DNA from: Hofstenia miamia
Lineage: Eukaryota > Xenacoelomorpha > Acoela
Reading direction: 5' to 3'
DNA: 64,000 nucleotides
Assembly (NCBI GenBank): GCA_004352715.1
Contig: SCFE01000024.1
Coordinates: forward strand, 1,793,305 to 1,857,304
Numbering within the stretch: position 1 is the stretch's first letter; every line of letters starts with the position of its first letter. The notes under the pieces are model-generated. The model made no database searches, was not told where the DNA came from, and saw nothing but the letters and a program-made list of their open reading frames with translations. Below are positions 1 to 12,500 of the stretch, in pieces. Made by a program: the position numbers and the translations under genes.

Positions 1-867
1 TATATATATATATATATATATATACTATGAAACATACGAGGTGAATAATTTAATTTTTTATATATCTTTACAATGAGTGTCCCAATATACTTTGCAACTA
101 AAATGAAAAAACAGTATTCTATAATTGTTTCTATTGTAAATCGTCATAAGTTACCCATGCGTGGTAGGCCGGCCCATGGAGTAAATTTATTGAGCGATTA
201 GACCGAAAAATTTGAAACATGCAATTCTCCATTAATAACCCTGGATTACATAAATATAGCAAGTGTTTATTTAGCAAAGGCCATTATGCATTAATATGTA
301 TCAGGTAAACACACCAAATGGTTTTCCTTTGCTTACAAATTCTAACCATATTTTACCTGTCCACATTCCTGTCAACTCCGAATGTATGTTTAACGTTTTC
401 TTCGCCCGCTAAATTTTCCGCACGATTTCTGCTTTACTCAAATGTGTAGTAGTGATTCATTTCGCTTGCGGAAGAGTTTACGAGAGACTAATTATATCAA
501 CTTAACAAAACATAAAATTTCTCTTTTGCGTAATTATCTATATACGAATTTTCTACTGCAAATCAAAAATTACAATAATCGATTGCCTAACATTTGCCGA
601 ATTGGACGTTGCCCAAGAAGGTCTCGGCAATTTTGTCACATGTTGAAGTAGATAATTACTGATCATTTATTTTGATTGACTCGTGAACTGGTGGACAAGT
701 TTCAAGAGATTACATTTACGTAATATTTCTACAATGTGAATAAATTAATATTTAATATAATTATGCTTAGTTTATAATTTTTGTATAATTTATAACTGAT
801 GTTTAATATTGTTTCTAATAGTGATGTCATAAAGGCTGATAAAAACGTACCGAAATTGGTTCTTTAC

Positions 868-1140
868 TAAGATTCTGCGGGACCAGTATTTTCTTGATTC
901 TAGTCCCATGAAAGTTCTTGTCTCAAATTCCAATGTGATCCCATAGCTTAAATTCAATTGGATTAACTGAACGTGAAACGAAACGTTTATACATTTATAA
1001 AAATTTTTTGACAATAAAATGTATACAAAAACAAACTGCTTTACTTGTACTATATAAGAATGCTGCCTATACCGCATTAATAATTACTTCCAGTCCCATA
1101 CTGATCCCAGTCCCATTGAGTTTGTTGGTTCCAGTATATC
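868..1140 (-). repeat. degenerate GGGACC/GGGACT dispersed repeat, reverse copy
   Basis: On the minus strand this reads AAACTCAATGGGACTGGGAT, then more TGGGACT units and ACTGGTCCCGC. It shares its order of units with about 12860-13135. The unit is irregular, so it is not a simple tandem satellite. It may be the end of an unrecognised transposable element. Confidence 0.5.
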
Positions 1141-1678
1141 CTATGTGACTAGTCGGTCTCTCAGGAACGTATTCTTTATAACTATTTTAAAACCAGCATC
1201 ATCTAAATGCCTGTTCTCAGTGGGTTTGGAAATCTGAGTTCTAGTTACTGTGTATGTCTTGTATATCATTAATGTCTCGCGATTTCGAAAACATGAGTTC
1301 GGGCTCGGTGTGTTTACACCTCCAAACCGTGGTTCGGTTTTTTTCGCTAACTACATTCGGTATTTGGAAAATGTATTCAAAACCAAAATACTTTTTCAAA
1401 GTATATTTTCATAACGATTAATTAACTGCTTAATCAAGTAAAACGAAATTATAATTGAACTTGACAAGATTTTGGCGTTTGTTTGAAGAAAACTTGGAAA
1501 TAACATTTAAGTGTTGGCCTTCATGTTCCATCGGCACTGTTTAATATATAATAAATGAATTTTATCATTTAGAAAATCATGCCTACTAACAACCGAAAAA
1601 CTCGATTTTCATATTTTTTTCTCCGTTCAGTTTTGGTTTTTCCGGAATACCGCCTATTTATATTTATATTAACTACAA

Positions 1679-1681
<3 letters not shown>

Positions 1682-1710
<29 letters not shown>
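1682..1710. repeat. (TA)n microsatellite
   Basis: Uninterrupted TA dinucleotides. Confidence 0.95.
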
Positions 1711-1715
<5 letters not shown>

Positions 1716-2550
1716 ATTCAGGTTTATATGTATTTATAATATATATGATCATATACATATTATTTATATTTATATGGACATCAATGACCGCCGAGTAAAA
1801 CATGCTTATGGAACAAGACTTGTTGATGAAAAAATCAATTTTGTGTGATTAAGGCTTTGCAAGGAAATTCGGTGTTGTTTGTACTTAATATGATGTATGT
1901 AATAAACTTTATATAATTAATGTTACTTGTTTATATGCACATTACATGCATGCATAGTTATTATTTAATTATATTCAATGAAAATTTAAATAATTTCCCC
2001 AGCTGTTCATTTTTGCATTAGTAATCACTTGTTATAATTTCCAAATTTGCAATCTCTATAATATAATTAATAACTCTTAAATTTATTTCAAACATCGTTA
2101 ACTCGTCTTAAGAGGTTTTCATTACCTCTATTCATTCTCAAAGATATGTAGCTCCTTAATTATAATAAATTTATATTTGATGCATGTTTTTAAAGTCATT
2201 TTTCAATTTGTTTTTGTTTTAAAGTCAAATATGAGTTTTGAAGTTTTTATTATACTAAACACTGTGAAATTGGATATGCCCAAGGACATACTAAATATAT
2301 ATATGTCCTTGGATGAGCCACAATTTCTTAAAAAATTTCTAATTGAATTTTGATCTAATCTAAATGAGTCACTCAAAAATAGAAATTCTAATAAACCTTT
2401 TAAATGATTTATAATTTTTTTAGAGTACCTGCAATTTTTTTTGATTTTACTTTTAAATATAGGGATTTTAAATTTTTTTATGAATTGAAATTTTTTTCAA
2501 AAGTTTTATTTCTAAACATTTTTAATTTGATGTTAATGTCGTGTATTTAG

Positions 2551-2736
2551 CGAAGCGAGAAAGATGCAATATTTCACAATTGATGTAAAGATCCGCGGCG
2601 ACGGCGTACTAAAAAATGTCCCGCCAACTTCAACCCAAGCCATGGTTCCGGTTGGGGTCTTTATTCAAACATTTATTCCAATTCTACCAGAAAACTTAGC
2701 AGCCAGTGATGATTTTACGTCAGATCCTGACATCAT
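2551..2736 (+). CDS. FRAS1/FREM-like exon 1 of 16 (start of CSPG repeat A)
   Basis: The exon follows acceptor TATTTAG and ends before donor GTAAAT. It is 186 bases; it begins with one base completing a codon and leaves two bases (AT) that join the next exon as Ile. The peptide carries YFTIDVKIRGDG, then LPENLAASDD and SDPDI, the opening strands of a CSPG repeat. Joined to the next exon it reads DPDIIFNVIQEPQVGRI, the expected core of a repeat. It contains an RGD tripeptide (residues 15-17 of the exon). The preceding exon is off the left edge. Confidence 0.8.
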
Positions 2737-3195
2737 GTAAATTTTGCATTCTCTCGGCAATTATTTTAAAAAGGAAAAATTAAAAAAATAATGAGCTCGA
2801 CATTTTCTTACTCTTAGTTTTAATTATTTACCAAGGATGAAGGCATTTGGTTTCTTTTTCATTTACGCTTTAATGTTTTTAATTTAGCTGTGACTACTGC
2901 TTTTGATGACATGAATGTTAAGTTGAAGTATTGCAATGAGCGAATCCAAAATATTTTTACAAAAAAACTCCAAAGCTTGAATGCTTGGTTTAGCTCAACA
3001 ACTTTCACTTTTTTAATTTTTTTCTAATAGTGTTGTTTGCATTTATCTCTATTTGCGAATTGGATGTACTCTCTCTGTATACAGATTAAGTAGTGCAAGT
3101 CGTTCCTGAATGTTTCTTAACCTTAAACTGTTTTTCCAAATTTTCAAGCAATCAGTACGCCTAAATCCTCAACTATTTTTTTCTATAAATAGACT

Positions 3196-3285
3196 ATTCT
3201 CTATCCAGTGGTGCTTCCAGATTTTGAATAGCTTAATTAGTTTGAGAGTTATGAGCGTTTAAACTTTTTCAAAAAAACATAAAAT
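3196..3285 (+). repeat. SINE-like interspersed repeat, copy 1
   Basis: Contains GAGTTATGAGCGTTTAAA preceded by a 'TCTATC...GATTTTGAATA...TTAGTTTG' stretch. The same order recurs at about 5150-5265, 43428-43520 (reverse strand) and 60905-60985. Copies differ at many positions, so the family is old. No protein is encoded. Family type is not recognised. Confidence 0.6.
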
Positions 3286-4485
3286 TCCCAGGTGTGTTAA
3301 GCGGCCGTTGACCAAGAACCGAGGAAACCTAGGCAAAAACTTGACCCAAGGCCCACTTTCATTTTGCTTTTAAATAATTTCTGACCATGAGAACCCTAAT
3401 ATTTTACCGGCTCAAAAAATTTATTATTAGAATTTTAATAGAAAATGAAAGTAAATTAAACTTCGCTACTATATAGGTAAACCAAATACTATTCACCTTG
3501 TCTTTAGCTGATGCTTTATTGCATATAGATTTTATTCTCTCGCTGCACTGCTCGGTGTATTTATGAGTTGGCGTTGTGGACTAAGAAGAGTCCCCTTTGA
3601 TGCCTTTTCTGAAAGCAAACATGTTGTTTATACAATTAGCGATATAAAAGATAATATCTTTACATGATCTATCTTTGGATAATAGACATCTGAGGTGACA
3701 TCAAAAGTTCTGATTTATAACATTTTTGTTTATGGAAGTTTATAATTAATGGGAACATTTTCCAAAGTAACTTGAAAATTATTTTAGGTTGATTTATAAT
3801 GCATCTATTAGATCGAAATGACTGCTTGTGAAGCAATATTGCATTTATTGCAATATCATATAATCAAAGTTGAAGTGAGCTGCGCTGGAGTTTATTATTA
3901 CCTTTAATAATTAGCGCTATTCGTTGGGTCGCAAATGTACCAAATTTACAATAATTATTCAATAGTTTTTATTATATACTTTACTTACCTCACCTTAAGG
4001 AAAAAACTTTGCTCTTGGTCCATTTTTAGTTCTCCACATAACATGAGCACTAGAATTACGGACATGGGTTGTTTAGACACTAAACACGAACTTCATTGCT
4101 TAACAATTCATGTACCATACACCAGGTCTTATGTTTTATGTTTCATATATATAGATAATTCTATAGAATTCCAAATTCAAATTTTTTTGTTACTTAAGCC
4201 TTTGAGGCCCATAAGGAAACTGAAGCTGCTTTAGTAGTAAAATCGTGTGATATAGCATTAAGCAGACGGTAAACATCTCCTTATCACCAAAATTCAACTC
4301 TGAAATGCATGTATGACGCTACACTGGGGTGGTACATATATGTACCTGCAGTCCTCAAGGGAGTTCCCAAAAATGAATGGCAAGAAACTAGAATCAATAT
4401 ATATATTTTTCACACATATTTTTTGATAAATGCCCTTTTTAACCACATGATTCGCTTAATTATAAATATTTCTAAATCAGTGATC

Positions 4486-4852
4486 AGATTGATCAAACAG
4501 GAATATCATGCTCACCTAGAAAAAGAAAAAAATTTGAAGAGCAATGAGCAATTTGGCTGAAACTTTATATATATATATACATTATCATACGATTAGTCAT
4601 GCAAATACAAACGAACTGTGAATTGTAACAGTCTAGAAAAACGTATTGTTTAGGAGGGACNNNNNNNNNNNNNNNNNNNNNAGATTGATCAAACAGGAAT
4701 ATCATGCTCACCTAGAAAAAGAAAAAAATTTGAAGAGCAATGAGCAATTTGGCTGAAACTTTATATATATACATTATCATACGATTAGTCATGCAAATAC
4801 AAACGAACTGTGAATTATAACAGTCTAGAAAAACGTATTGTTTAGGAGGGAC
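4486..4852. repeat. near-identical duplication flanking an assembly gap
   Basis: Bases 4486-4660 and 4682-4852 are the same sequence apart from two TA units and a G/A difference, separated by 21 N. The pattern is what an unmerged overlap or two alleles joined by a scaffold gap would give. It is probably one locus shown twice. Confidence 0.85.
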
Positions 4853-5149
4853 ATGTATGTATCTATGTACCACCAAACTTCCAAGGTTTATTCTTGAACT
4901 ACCCATTTGCTTTATGTAGGACAAACGGTGTTTCCAGATTTTCAAACAATTTTCTTCAAGATTTGGAAATTTTGAGATATGCACACAATTATTGAATGAA
5001 TGTAGACAATTGTTTGAAAAGATTCCCTATTTTTTATTGAAAAATTACAATTTATCAAAAATGTTCAGTAATCAGGAAGGAGCAACATCTAATATTCATT
5101 GCTCCTTTTTATGTAGATGGTCCAGCCAAACCTTTTGAGGCGTGCCATG

Positions 5150-5265
5150 TCTAAAGTCATAGGTCGCCGCACGCCAGAACCAAGGGAGACACTCCTCTAT
5201 CTTGTGGCGCTGTTTGATTTTGGATATCTTTGTTAGTTCTTGAGTTATAGGAATTTAAATAATTT
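5150..5265 (+). repeat. SINE-like interspersed repeat, copy 2
   Basis: Carries CTCTATCTTGTGGCGCTGTT followed by GATTTTGGATATCTTTGTTA and then a GAGTTATAGG-type end. This aligns with the reverse complement of about 43428-43520, including the CTCTATCTTGTG block, and with the copies near 3.2 kb and 60.9 kb. It sits in intron 1 about 300 bases after the duplicated gap region. Confidence 0.6.
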
Positions 5266-8200
5266 TCCAAGAAACCACGAGACAATTAAAAAATTGTTGG
5301 AGGTTTAATGTTAATCTTTTAAACTTTCAGAATTTGTTGCAAATGTCTACCTGGTATTCCTAAGAAAAATCATGAATTTAAATTAAGATCTGTCCTTACT
5401 AATACATTCCTAGCAGAATTGACGAAATGTACTTCTGCGTGCAGAAAAAAACAGGAAAAAGATTTGATATTCTGAGTACTTTGAAGGTGATAATTGAAGT
5501 ACAACAGCCTTAACTTAAACATTAAAGACAAACGAAAAAGGTTGTTTAATTTTTATATTGTACTTTGAAATTGAATTTCAATTAATGCTTTGATAAATTT
5601 AGTTACTTTCGCTATATCATTTTCGCTCTTTATAGTTGAAGCAATCTTAAGCAACTGACAGAAAAAGTATTTTAGCGAATAGATTTTCTATTTCCCGTTA
5701 AAAGCTGGTATTTGATTTTACTATATCATGTGCATTGCAATGCTTTAATGTGTTCTATTTTTTTTAATCAATGCGATTTAGCTTTATATTAGGATATCGG
5801 TTTTTTCATAATTTATAAACCAATGTTAGATATCTAAAATGCATAATGTAGTAGACCATTATTTTCTAACCGATTTATCTAGTGTGATTAATTGCTACCA
5901 TTTCTATTTACAATACTTAGCTTGTTATAAGACCTCAGTTAAGGAGGTGTCACACGGTTAGTCTTTTGATTACAGTAAAAAACTATTATTCAATCTCACA
6001 ATTTAACATTCCCCAGAATATTCCAAATGGACGTAATTTTAACAAGAGTTTCATGATTCCTCCGAATTAAAAATTTTTTAGTGGCTCTCTCACTGTATTC
6101 TTGTAACTGTTAAGATTTATCTAAAATGTTTCTTGTAGTGTGAAGGGACTTCTTGTACCGTTACTCTTTATACTTCAGCGGAAATGAATATTCATTACCA
6201 GACGATGAAATGGTCTGTCGCTAGAATAACTCATTTACGTCTCTGAGAGCACAGGCCAATGAATTTGATTTATTGATAATTGATAAATGACACAAATGCT
6301 CTTTGAGGGTGAGGTTAAGGCTTACAAAGTGCTCTCAGTGTGGTGACTCATTGCGATTAGTCTATATATCACAAATTGCTTGTGCTTCTTGTTCACTACA
6401 CATCTTGATTTATTTTTGCGAGATTATCATTCACTTTAAAAGTCAATAAATGTTATCATATACAGTATGCTTAATAATGCCTGACGCACAAATCAGGGAA
6501 ATGTCGGGCAACAAGATAATTACCATTTCCCTGGATATCTTACCCGAAAGGACTCGCACATATCAGAGAGATTTTGCAGCTCTCATGTAATCTCTCAATA
6601 AAGCAGTTATCTGCAACATCATTATCGCGGTTGCAGACAATTTTCCAAGACCACGCACACATCTGGAGGTCACTTCCAAGAGCAATTAAATTGAATTCCA
6701 CGCAACATATCTCTGCTGTGTCCACTGTACCTAAGTATTAGAGCTTGGCGCCGATACACTTTTATTCAGTTTTGCCCCTCATTATTCGACTATTGCCGCA
6801 TTTTTTTCAGATTTCTAAAACAACATAATCCAATAATCAAATGTTTTCTTTCAAATAAGAACATGTATTTACTCAATTAAAGCCTATGCATATATTATTC
6901 AAGCATTTTTTGTTATCTGTAGGTAAACCGGAAGTATTCAAATTAGTCTAAAACCGTCACCCTGTTTTAGTTTGATAAGGAATTATCATCACCATGGTGT
7001 GCTGCTTCCTTATTAGTACAAATGGAACCATTCACCTGTGGAGATAAATACCACTTTCATGAAAATATAGTCAACATGTGGAATTATAGTATATAGTAAT
7101 TAATGTTTTAAATGTTTTCGATCTTTGAAACTAATATCTTGAGAACTATTTGTCATATTCCGCCGGCTGGCTCTAATAAGTATAGCCATGACTCATATTT
7201 GAATTGAAATTTATATTAAATGGTTCGCACGCATTCCTTTCCATATGTTAATACAACTATTCTCATGCCATTTGAGGAATTTTTATTTTACTAAAACTTG
7301 ATTTTCATCAATGTATTTTCCCCTCACACGTCCATGACTGTATGATACGTTCTCCATATATTAACAAAAGTTAATCAAAAAATGTACGCAGCAACCTTTC
7401 TAATACGATTGTCCCTCTTTCAAAATCTCTTATCCACGTGACTGACTCTACTCTTAATTCTCTGCAGAACTTTCATAGAAATTGCTCAATTATAGGCTGC
7501 AAATTCAAAATGACGTATGCATACGTTCTGTATGAAAAAATCAACTTTATTTTTTGAATGAAGAACTCATTCTATAAGTTTTTAGTTTACTCTTCGCGAA
7601 AAAACTTTTAAACCGTTATGTATATAACAAATGGTAAAACTTTTGTTTCAACGTATTATTTCTCAAGACACACAATCGGATAATTTCATTCACGTTTACT
7701 GTGGTGATTAAAAGTAATGAAACACTTGAATTGTAAATTATAATTCCATTTGGTTGTAAATATGGTTGCTATGATGAAAGTAAATTTATTCAAGGAAAAA
7801 ATTGAGGCATAAGTTTCTCAGATCAAAACATGTCATTAACTATATGATTAGCAATAATGAGGCGTTTAGCAAATTAGATTTTATGAAAACTAAACGAGTA
7901 TATTTAACTAATATATTATAATAGTTACTACATTATAAAATTGGTGATATTTACAAAGTTCAATAGTAGTTTCTAAAGTCTTAGTGTTGTCTAAAAGCAT
8001 TGTCCATTCTAGAATAAAGTGAATTATAGAATTTCGTCCTTGAATGACATAAATTCTTGCGCTATCAATTCCCAGGTTTTGTTATAACCCAGTAACTGGA
8101 CTGGCCAATCTGTGAAGAGAGTTGGGCATTCTTTTACAAAAATCTATTTATCTGTCAATAGGAGACAGTCGTTTTGGAACATGCCGTTATTACTGAGGTA

Positions 8201-9252
8201 GTAAAGTTTTTGTGTTGGGTGGTCAGAAAATTTTTAACTTTTGAGGTTATTCTTGGCTTTGCAAGTCTGGATTTCACATTCCTACCACCAAACAAACATG
8301 GATGGATTTTATAGACTGGCCAATTAACATTTTGACTTCATCATTGGTTTATTTTGAATATTGCTGTAAAAATGATTAACTTTACTAAAAATGTCACACA
8401 CACATGCAGCTAAGTGCTTATAAAAAATAGGATTTTGAATAATTTCTGTTGTATATTTTAGTATGAGACGTTCATTACTACTATATCGCGAACTTTTTCT
8501 GGATAAAAACCGATAAATACGATATAATAAAATTTTTAACTGTGTAATAAATTGATTTTGTATACCCAAAGCCCACAAAATACATTAATAAAGAGATTTA
8601 TATAAATCAGCCTGTTTGATGTGTGAAGCATTGCTCTGTCACTAATTAGTTAATGGCATAACGTCGGCCCTCAATTATGTAATTCAGCAAGTCTGTTTCA
8701 TTACTTTTAATTAGTTAGTGACCTTGTTGCTTTCAGGAATGAATCCATTAAGTTCACACTGCCTTTGACATAGTAGTAAATAAACTACTCGGAAAATGCG
8801 TTTGCTTTAGAAAATTTTTTATTCATTAAAACGGTCAACGTTTTTTATCCAACCTTAAGTGGAGTCAGTTAATATAGATATGCACTATTTAACAAGTAAT
8901 TGTGCTTTACACTGTTATTAGTAAATGCTCGGAAATTTTTTAGAAAGCACTTAATTTTCAAATAGCTGCTATAATTTTATGTTCCAAGTGCTTAAAAAAT
9001 TATTATATTAACACTTTACTGTAGTCACAGCTGCACCAACCAGAGATTTAAGGGAATATTTATAATTTTTTGATTCAGATTTGTATAGGGAAATTGTACT
9101 CTAATTGAATGTTTTGGAACACTATAGATGGTGTGTCTAAGTATTAATATTGTAGTTACTTGCTATAGTAAGCATTTTTATATCTTCAAAAAATCTTCTT
9201 GAAGATTTACTTTGAATTTTCTGTAGAAAATCTGTTGACTTTGGGTATTTAG

Positions 9253-9514
9253 ATTCAACGTTATCCAAGAACCGCAAGTTGGTAGAATAGTTTCAACTGA
9301 CAATCCGGGCTTCCTTCTTCAGACTTTCACTCAAAGAGATGTCCAAGAATGCAAGATCGCATATGTTCCACCCAATATGAAAAAGACTCCTTCGTCTGAA
9401 CATACTGCCACTCTAATTGCCAAAGATCAGAATGGGTTGATATCGAAGAATATCTCTCTGAAGTTTGTTATACGCAAGTTTAGCAGTCCAATGCCTTTTA
9501 TTACTACTAATGAG
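9253..9514 (+). CDS. FRAS1/FREM-like exon 2 of 16 (rest of CSPG repeat A)
   Basis: Acceptor GTATTTAG, donor GTTAGC; 262 bases, entering with one base and leaving in phase 0. The peptide shows the second half of a CSPG repeat: FNVIQEPQVGRIVS (the P-x-x-G turn), LLQTFTQRDVQECKIAYVPP (the FTQ-x-D and I-x-Y segments), then DQNGLISKNISLKFVIRK, the closing strands, ending in a PMPFI linker. There is one cysteine in the QECKI segment and one NIS sequon. The only ATG-initiated open frame here starts inside the exon, so it must be read as an internal exon. Confidence 0.88.
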
Positions 9515-12500
9515 GTTAGCTTGAATAAATTTCGTTTCCTTTATCCTAAAATGCATTATGTATGAGTTGAATCGAAAAAATATAGTATCTTAGAGTCAGT
9601 GCAGGGTATTTTTCCCCTATAGATTGCTCTCCCAAACAACCACAGACAGCTGGACAATGTTTTTCTAAAGAATGGTTGCGAATTTGCACAACACCCGCAC
9701 CCATATATCAAGGAATGGAATTCCGTTTTTTACAAAGCTTGGTCAACCTTTTTACCAATGATTAAATATAAGAAGCATGTATATTTGTTGTTACGTTTTA
9801 TTTGATAGTTTAAAAAAACAAATTATTATTGTTCCCATTTTCACAAAAAATTTTTAATTTAATATAGTTTGCAAGTTAGATGTTTCTATCAGATACTGAA
9901 ATTTCTGCAGCTTTGGAGACTATAGATAGAATGTGAAAATAGATGTTAAAATAATATTGTAACTATAATTACAACAAAACATCGAAAATGATGTATTAGC
10001 TAAGAATTAGAGATTGCCATGCATTGCAAAAACATTCTATAATCGTAGTCTAGTCACTTTCTCCTTATAAATGGATAATTTAGTATTTTGACAGCATATT
10101 TGGCAGGCAATTTTTTATTCAATTAATTCAAGTAGCTGATCGTTCAAATATCGAAGATGTAGCTAGCGTTTTTCAGCAATAATAATTGTAAATAGCTAAA
10201 TTTGGAATGTTGTATCGCATAAGGGAGGAAATTTCAGGATCCATTTATTCTGGATAGAAAGAAGTGTTTATTTGGTGTTTATTTGATGTTATGTTGTGAA
10301 TGATGCGATGTGGGACTTTGATTCCTTCTTCTTATCGCATACTCCTTAAATCATTCCATGGTAATCTCAAGTGAGTCGGATTGCGCATGGGAAAGCGAAG
10401 CAAACCCTTAGTCTGAGTACGTGAAGTATTGCTGCTGGAAAATATAAGATTGGCTAATGCACGAGGTTTATCAGATTCATTAAAAATGCATCATAAACAA
10501 ATGCAACATTGTTACATGCTTATTGAGGAAACTCCGGCCAAAAACACTATCTAAAGCAGCTGTATTATACAATTCAAATATATAGACCGGACTATTTGAA
10601 AACCTGACATGCACAACCGAGTCATCCCAAATTAATCCAATATCAGCGAAAACTAAACATTTTTATTTTATCCAGTCATGTCACTGTCGCTCCAAACGAA
10701 GCGAATTAATATAAAGAGCTATTTATGGTAAATTTATAGTAATATCCTAGTTGTATGGAAAAATTGATTAGCCCGCCTTGTCATGTTCTTGGAGCGTTTG
10801 CTCAACGAAATTGACAACACATACACAAAGTTATGCCTTTCTTATGTTAAGGAATATTAATTAACTTTTTACATTGATAGTAATAAAAGCTAAAGTTGTT
10901 CAAATACTACTAATAATGTTTCTATATTTAGCAAAATGCAGGTATTAACTGCTATTTAGAAGTATGCTCCGCATCTGCTTAAATATTTTAAATTTAAATA
11001 TATTCTTTTACTGATTTGGAGTAAATTTATTAAAATAATTAAATATGGTGCTCAAACGGATTTTAAAACATGGTATGTTTATCTTGAGAGAAATAAGAAA
11101 ATGCATCCCAACCCTTAATCTGTCGTCTCCATTTGATATCGAATGAAATAGAGGCAACTATTCAATCAAGTCTATTATTTCATTTTAAAATCCAAGTCAT
11201 TGCCTCAATTTGTTTGAGGTAAAGTAGCACATGTATTAATAATTTGGGCTCACTGTTTCTTGAAAGCTGGTGTAATCAGACAGACTACTCTGAAGGGGAA
11301 AGAAAAGAATAATTATTTCGAAATATTTGCTTGCTACTTGTAGTTGAATGAATTTAAATGAATTTCCAACACAAAATAGCCTTTCTGAGGAGTGCGAGTG
11401 TGTGAGGAGGCGTTGTTGTTTCGCGACATAATGGAACGACTCATTCCTCATCAATTTTAATTGCATTTGCTAGATTTCTATAAACACTAGTTAATGCCAT
11501 TTAAATATTTCATCATTTTGCGGATCTCCAACTGCTTTGGAAATATGCCCATTTCTATGACAAAATTCAATAAATGGGTCCACCATTGTTCAATATGTAC
11601 GCAGTTTTATGTAACTAAGATTTGAATTCAGTACTAGATCTTTCACCTCTGAGTGTTTCTAGAATACAAGGGAACACAATGTGGTCATAATGCGAAAGTA
11701 CAGTATTCTTCTAGAATACTTTGCTGCACTTTTAGATGGACATTTAAACATATCGCTGAAGAAGGCATTAATCGTACATTCGGTTTTGGTTCTAATACGA
11801 GTTTTTAACAAACTTTTCGTAGAAAGAAGTTCAGGGATTCTATAAAATTTCAAGAAACTTGTTCATGCGCGCCTATTATCGAATTACAAAAAGTCTTGTC
11901 CAGTTGGACATTTTGCTTATTTAAAATTATGAAATGTGAGTGGATGTATGATTTGCATAATTAGGGACTACACATTTTTGAGAATATTAAATAGGATGTT
12001 TTAAATACGTGTACAAATTTTTTGTTTATTTTTTCTTTTCCAGCGGTGAGTAAACTGCCGCTTCTTGATCTTAATATATTAAGTTGGCCATGCAGGACCA
12101 TAGCTAAGAACACTCCATGGTGCATGTATCATTTGAGGGAGGTTTTAGAGTAAATGAATTTTTAATCAAGAATTGTTTTACACTAATTTCTCTATTTATC
12201 GTAACCAAAATGCAAATTGCTTCTAAATTAGAAACACTGTTGATTAAGTGGACGCTGCAGCCTTTCCATTTTATCAATCTATGCTAAAATGTTTTTACTT
12301 TAGCTTCTAACAAGTCTCAAATTGAGCAGTCTCTTAAAAATGGAAAACTGCGAGTCGAATATCTTCGCATATCCATGCTGATTGTTTGAATGGGAGTGCA
12401 AAAGATGAAATGTAAATGATAATCGGCCCTAAGCACCAATTTACACCAAGTTGTTAATTTGTACTCAGCTGTGAAATTGTCTTTGTTCTTTGAAGAGAAT

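Larger units (their letters stand above)
1..2550. other. intron or upstream sequence, no exon seen
   Basis: AT-rich non-coding sequence with (TA)n runs at both ends and one near 1682. It holds a degenerate GGGACTGGGATC-type repeat on the minus strand (about 868-1140) and a short hairpin at 2280-2312. The first recognised exon starts in phase 1 at 2551, so this is most likely the 3' part of an intron. The small open frames here have no codon bias or family resemblance. Confidence 0.6.
2737..9252 (+). other. intron 1 (6.5 kb) with repeats and a gap
   Basis: Phase-matched intron between exons 1 and 2. It holds two copies of a SINE-like interspersed repeat (about 3196-3285 and 5150-5265), a 21-base N gap at 4661-4681 flanked by a near-identical 171-175 base duplication, and otherwise AT-rich sequence. 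I see no further exon: the joined protein is continuous across it. Confidence 0.7.

Noticed and set aside
442-651. 69-codon open frame near the left end
   Set aside because: No splice-phase partner, no repeat pattern, AT-driven composition.
4309-4984. Open frames across the 4.5-kb duplicated region
   Set aside because: They run through duplicated intron sequence beside an assembly gap and show no family resemblance.
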